Positions 6,952 through 9,320 of a DNA stretch of 9,320 bases are shown here, one piece after another. The translations under genes and the position numbers were made by a program. Position 1 is the stretch's first letter. Every line of letters starts with the position of its first letter. Source of the DNA: UBA2197 sp034370465. GTDB lineage: Bacteria; Desulfobacterota; Desulfuromonadia; Desulfuromonadales; UBA2197. The stretch lies in the NCBI GenBank assembly GCA_034370465.1, contig JAXMLA010000349.1, forward strand, positions 1 to 9,320, written 5' to 3'. A model generated the notes under the pieces. The model was given only the letters and a program-made list of their open reading frames with translations. It had not been told where the DNA came from and searched no databases.

Positions 6952-8097
6952 TTAATCATCCTTTCGTTTCCCGACTTGCTCGGTATATTCCCGAACATCA
7001 ATCAACCCCTCGGCACGCCATTTTCGTAACAACAAAAGTCGATCAGCAGCAGACGCCGGTGGTTCTGCTGACCCGGCGGGGAGACCGCTCAGCAACAAAA
7101 GTCGCTGCTTATCGCGCAGCAGCAAGCGGCCGTCCGTCAGAAAAGCGACCGGTTGCGCCGACAAAGCAAAGCTCGTCACTATTTGGCCATCGCGCCGGAG
7201 CAAGGCATTATCCACCCAGAGGATTTCTCCGGAGGAGGAGGCCGCCAATTGCTCACCGGGGCTCGATAGTCGCTGCAGCTCTTTATCACTCCAGGGCTCA
7301 ACAATTCTGACCATGACCCCGTCGCCATAAGCGATTAACTCCCCGGCAGCGAGATAACTGGCCGCACCGCTCAACTTTGGAAGTTTGGCGACAAGACGTT
7401 CATTCCTCGTATCGAGATGACGGAGACCAACCGCGATCGAAGGATCAAAAGCCGGGGGATCGTGCAGCCGTAAAAACAGGATTTCATCGCCATGCGGAGA
7501 AAGTTGCGGGCGCAGCGTTGCCAGCAAAGCATCTTTGTCTGCCAGGGTCGAGCGATCGAGGGTGACATCGTTCAACAACTCTTCCACCGGCGTCTGCACC
7601 CCATCCCAGCGCAGCAGGCGACTGCGCAGATTCCCACCGAAACGAAAGGATTCGATGGTGGTGACAAAGGCGAGCCACTCGTTTTGCCGGCTTAAGAGCG
7701 CTTCGCAGCGGCCGGGAAAAGAGAGCTCTCCCAATATTTCTCCATGACTCGTTGCAAAGCGCTGCAAACGACTGCCGTCGGCAGTGAGAAAGGCGGCTGC
7801 CACCTCGGTCCCGCCCGGATTAAAAGCGACAGCGACCGGATGTTCGGCGCTCAGCTTCTTTTCGCCACCACTCTGCAAAGAGCGGAGGAAAAGGCCGTCC
7901 CGACGGACCACCGCCAGCAACGATCCGTCCGGACTGACTGAAATCGGGCTCTGTGGTAGCACTTTTTCCGCGACGGTTGCGATGCTCAGGCCGGGGGGTA
8001 GTGGTGAATCAAGCGTTGATGTTGCGGTGCAACCCGTAAAAAGGGAGAGCAGGAGAAGGGCGCTGACGGTGCAGCGGCAGAACGCAAATTTCGCCAT
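6952..8097 (-). CDS. Lipoprotein with predicted WD40/TolB-like beta-propeller and SHOCT-like C-terminus
   Basis: I do not recognise a named family. The 381 residues begin with a hydrophobic signal (4-22) ending LFTGC, a lipobox with acylated Cys at 23; the next residue is Thr, so inner-membrane retention by an Asp is not signalled. The body holds repeated segments such as ISVSPDGSLLAVVRRDGLFL, VAFNPGGTEVAAAF, LSPHGDEILFLRL and FLTDGRLLLRD, the wording of TolB/WD40-type propeller blades. The last 31 residues (351-381; LLLLRKWRAEGLIDVREY) resemble a SHOCT helical hairpin. The stop TAA is 1 nt from the cytochrome ATG, so the two are almost surely cotranslated. That suggests a membrane-anchored partner or assembly factor for the cytochrome. 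The start ATG at 8097 gives the signal peptide but has no clear Shine-Dalgarno. It begins 39 nt after the regulator stop, in the same direction. Confidence 0.8.
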   Translation of the reverse strand: MAKFAFCRCTVSALLLLSLFTGCTATSTLDSPLPPGLSIATVAEKVLPQSPISVSPDGSLLAVVRRDGLFLRSLQSGGEKKLSAEHPVAVAFNPGGTEVAAAFLTADGSRLQRFATSHGEILGELSFPGRCEALLSRQNEWLAFVTTIESFRFGGNLRSRLLRWDGVQTPVEELLNDVTLDRSTLADKDALLATLRPQLSPHGDEILFLRLHDPPAFDPSIAVGLRHLDTRNERLVAKLPKLSGAASYLAAGELIAYGDGVMVRIVEPWSDKELQRLSSPGEQLAASSSGEILWVDNALLRRDGQIVTSFALSAQPVAFLTDGRLLLRDKQRLLLLSGLPAGSAEPPASAADRLLLLRKWRAEGLIDVREYTEQVGKRKDD

Positions 8098-8136
8098 ATG
8101 TGGGTTACCGGTTCAGGGAAAGAAGAAGGCTCTAAA

Positions 8137-8811
8137 TCAACCGACGAAGCGCTCAGCGAGATCGCTGAGGCGTTCGGCATCGAGGATGACGATGATCTTG
8201 CCTTCGACGCGAATCAACCCTTCGTCACTGAACTTGCGGAAGGTGCGGGACAGGGTCTCACTGACGGTGCCGAGACGGGAAGCGATGGCCGACTTGGAGG
8301 TCGGCAGTTCGACCGCGCCGTTGCGCTCGTTATTGAGATCAAGGAGGTAGCGGGCCAAACGCGAAGGGACGTCACGAAAGGTGAGTTCTTCGATCTGACC
8401 GGCAAAGAGACGGAGAAAACGGGACAAACCACCGATCATATTGATGGCAATTCGCCCCTGCGCCGTGAGGAGATCGAGGAAATCGCGCTTGGGGAAGAAG
8501 ATCAGCGTCGATTTCTCCAGAGGTTCGGCACTCGCCGGATAAAGGCCATCGGCAAAGATCGCCGCTTCGGCAAAGTTGCCGCCCGGCTGTACGACGTGCA
8601 GGATGCGCTCTTTCCCTTCCGGAGAGAGTTTGTAGACTTTTACCCGGCCGGCGGCGACGATATAAAAACCCTGCGCTATATCCCCTTCGTCAAAGAGGAC
8701 CTCGCCACGCTCGTACTCCCTGACCCTGCAGATACGCAGGATGGCGGCGATATCCTCATCGGTGGTACCGGCAAAGAGCGGAGATTGACGGAGAATTTTG
8801 GGCAGATCCAT
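8137..8811 (-). CDS. Crp/Fnr-family transcriptional regulator, DNR-like
   Basis: The 224 residues form a cyclic-nucleotide-type sensor barrel (about 1-115; GEVLFDEGDIAQGFYIV, GRVKVYKLSPEGKERIL), a long dimer helix, and a winged HTH (171-210) with TSKSAIASRLGTVSETLSR as the recognition unit. The cAMP-contact Arg-Ser of CRP is replaced by YPASAEP after FAEAAIFAD, and the only Cys is C28, so neither cAMP nor an FNR-type 4Fe-4S cluster is expected. This pattern fits DNR-type sensors that respond to nitric oxide through heme. I chose ATG at 8811 (MDLPKILRQSPLF), the usual family beginning, with AAGGA 9 nt upstream. The frame stays open to 8943, but that extension reads through a REP-like repeat. 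It precedes the lipoprotein and HAO-like cytochrome genes in the same direction and is a likely local controller; I found no TTGAT-N4-ATCAA box in the noncoding stretches. Confidence 0.9.
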   Translation of the reverse strand: MDLPKILRQSPLFAGTTDEDIAAILRICRVREYERGEVLFDEGDIAQGFYIVAAGRVKVYKLSPEGKERILHVVQPGGNFAEAAIFADGLYPASAEPLEKSTLIFFPKRDFLDLLTAQGRIAINMIGGLSRFLRLFAGQIEELTFRDVPSRLARYLLDLNNERNGAVELPTSKSAIASRLGTVSETLSRTFRKFSDEGLIRVEGKIIVILDAERLSDLAERFVG

Positions 8812-8829
8812 TTTCAGACGTCCTTCGTG

Positions 8830-8853
8830 GTAGGAGCGAGCTCCAGCTCGCGA
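8830..8853 (+). repeat. REP-like palindrome, copy 1 (GTAG head on plus strand)
   Basis: Begins GTAGGAGCGAGC and ends AGCTCGCGA, with stem GCGAGCT (8836-8842) and AGCTCGC (8845-8851). The GTAGGAGC head with a G/C-rich hairpin ending in CGCGA is the form of the REP sequences of Pseudomonas and other RAYT-bearing bacteria. Its head lies 4 nt from the AAGGA ribosome site of the Crp/Fnr gene. Confidence 0.8.
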
Positions 8854-8877
8854 TAATATTTTTAGTTCCTGAGCGAA

Positions 8878-8901
8878 TCGCGGGCTGGAGCCCGCTCCTA
8901 C
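8878..8901 (-). repeat. REP-like palindrome, copy 2 (inverted relative to copy 1)
   Basis: On the minus strand it begins GTAGGAGCGGGC and ends AGCCCGCGA, 24 nt like copy 1 and differing from it at only two positions, which pair with each other in the hairpin (A-T becomes G-C). The copies are separated by a 24-nt AT-rich spacer (8854-8877). The TAG stop codon of the Smr gene (8898-8900) lies within the GTAG head. Confidence 0.8.
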
Positions 8902-9200
8902 GTGGAATTGCGTCGATATAAGGTCACCAGTGTTGCACCCCAACCGCCAGCACTGCCATCGGCCAGACCAAAATGCGCCACAAGCGGCAGACGAGCGAGA
9001 ATGGCGTGCACCGAGCGTTGCAGAATCCCATGCCCTTTCCCGTGAATAATCCGCACCTCAAAGATGCCGCGTTCAGCGCAGAGGTCAAGATAATCGGGAA
9101 TCAAACTTTTGCAATCTTTCGGCGAAAAAGCATGGAGATCGAGACAGCCATCGATCGGCAGTTCGATACTCTCCGGAATCTGGTCTTCCCCGGAAGTCAT
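8898..9200 (-). CDS. Small stand-alone Smr-domain protein
   Basis: A 100-residue protein made of one Smr (small MutS-related) domain, a fold that binds or nicks nucleic acids, as in the C-terminus of MutS2. Hallmarks are LDLHAF (20-25), the catalytic-loop motif HGKGHGIL (53-60; family HGKGxGxLR, here with Gln-Arg after the Leu) and the closing GGWGATLVTL (85-94). There is no other domain and no signal peptide. The ATG at 9200 overlaps the TGA of the upstream gene (ATGA), so translation is probably coupled; the Shine-Dalgarno is weak (GAGAAG), consistent with coupling. The stop codon TAG is part of the REP-like element's GTAG head. Whether this protein acts on DNA, branched structures or RNA cannot be told from sequence. 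Confidence 0.85.
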   Translation of the reverse strand: MTSGEDQIPESIELPIDGCLDLHAFSPKDCKSLIPDYLDLCAERGIFEVRIIHGKGHGILQRSVHAILARLPLVAHFGLADGSAGGWGATLVTLYRRNST

Positions 9201-9320
9201 GACTGCTTCTCGCTATAGGGCTGTGTTCTGCTGACATTGATCATTGCCGGCGGCACCACGCCGCCGGAGACGATAATCTTCATCGCTTCCTCAACCCCGA
9301 AGGGTGCGGGAAAGACCTTC
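9197..9320 (-). CDS. C-terminal fragment of a probable DUF502-family membrane protein (truncated by window edge)
   Basis: An open minus-strand frame enters from the right edge and ends at TGA 9197-9199; 40 residues are visible. The segment FGVEEAMKIIVSGGVVPP resembles the conserved C-terminal region of DUF502 proteins (typically SVEEAMKLIISGGVV followed by Pro), which have two predicted membrane helices upstream and no established function. The stop overlaps the Smr start codon by two bases. Only the tail is present, so the family call rests on one motif. Confidence 0.6.
   Translation of the reverse strand, partial: KVFPAPFGVEEAMKIIVSGGVVPPAMINVSRTQPYSEKQS

Noticed and set aside
6951..7001. 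Earlier starts for the cytochrome gene
   Set aside because: They would overlap the lipoprotein gene, put extra charged residues before the signal peptide, and leave AAAGGA unused; the ATG at 6957-6959 has its ribosome site directly abutting it.
6177..7310. Plus-strand ORF of 377 codons opposite the cytochrome and lipoprotein genes
   Set aside because: It crosses the boundary of two well-supported minus-strand genes and has no domain or signal of its own.
8098..8856. Plus-strand ORF of 252 codons opposite the Crp/Fnr gene
   Set aside because: The opposite strand carries a full Crp/Fnr protein with sensor and HTH domains; this frame has no recognisable motif and runs into the REP-like repeat.
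8812..8943. N-terminal extension of the Crp/Fnr frame by 44 codons
   Set aside because: The extension translates the REP-like repeat and overlaps the Smr gene. The family's usual N-terminus and the AAGGA site both support ATG at 8811.
9247..9267. GC-rich inverted repeat CCGGCGGC/GCCGCCGG
   Set aside because: It lies inside the DUF502-like coding frame and encodes the conserved Gly-Gly-Val-Val-Pro-Pro; Gly and Pro codons are mutually complementary, so the repeat follows from coding.
1..9320. CRISPR arrays, tRNA or rRNA genes, IS transposases, attachment sites
   Set aside because: No regularly spaced direct repeats, tRNA-like cloverleaf, rRNA stretch, transposase motif or target-site duplication was seen on either strand; this was by eye, and a covariance-model scan was not possible.

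Overview
The window is a gene-dense, GC-rich bacterial segment. I infer an anaerobic or facultative Desulfuromonadales-like (Geobacter/Desulfuromonas group) deltaproteobacterium. The reasons are a many-heme periplasmic cytochrome c of the hydroxylamine-oxidoreductase (HAO) superfamily, an NtrC-type sigma-54 response regulator, a DNR-like Crp/Fnr regulator, a probable DUF502 protein next to a lone Smr domain, and overall protein character. This is an inference from gene content; no rRNA or other marker is present to fix the taxon.

Layout. 1-1379 (+) is an NtrC-family response regulator cut by the window's left edge. Its 3' end overlaps by 36 bp the 3' end of a convergent SpoU/TrmH RNA methyltransferase gene (1344-2132, -). 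A 120-bp intergenic stretch with a very good sigma-70 promoter then leads to a cytosolic cyclophilin, ppiB (2253-2759, +). A perfect 12-bp stem hairpin separates ppiB from the convergent RlmI-like 23S rRNA m5C methyltransferase gene (2826-4043, -). The 251-bp region 4044-4294 is a divergent promoter region. It drives rlmI leftward and an RhlE-type DEAD-box RNA helicase (4295-5617) rightward, and the helicase leader holds a terminator-like hairpin and a three-part GGACA/TGTCC element next to the Shine-Dalgarno. The left half is thus largely RNA and protein maintenance: rRNA methylation, RNA remodelling and prolyl isomerisation.

The right half (5661-9320) is one minus-strand run. In transcription order it holds the end of a probable DUF502 membrane protein, an Smr-domain protein (ATGA overlap), a REP-like inverted pair filling the next gap, a DNR-like Crp/Fnr regulator, a lipoprotein with a predicted beta-propeller, and an HAO-like multiheme cytochrome c with nine CXXCH motifs. 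The lipoprotein and cytochrome are separated by one base and both end in a SHOCT-like helical hairpin. The regulator-lipoprotein-cytochrome trio is the most interesting part. I read it as a respiratory nitrogen-oxide (nitrite/hydroxylamine) module with its own sensor and a lipid-anchored partner, but the substrate is inferred only from family resemblance.

GTAG-headed palindromes, as mobilised by RAYT transposases, lie at 8830-8901 (an inverted pair with a compensatory base-pair change) and possibly at 5631-5656. I saw no rRNA, tRNA, CRISPR array or insertion-sequence transposase.
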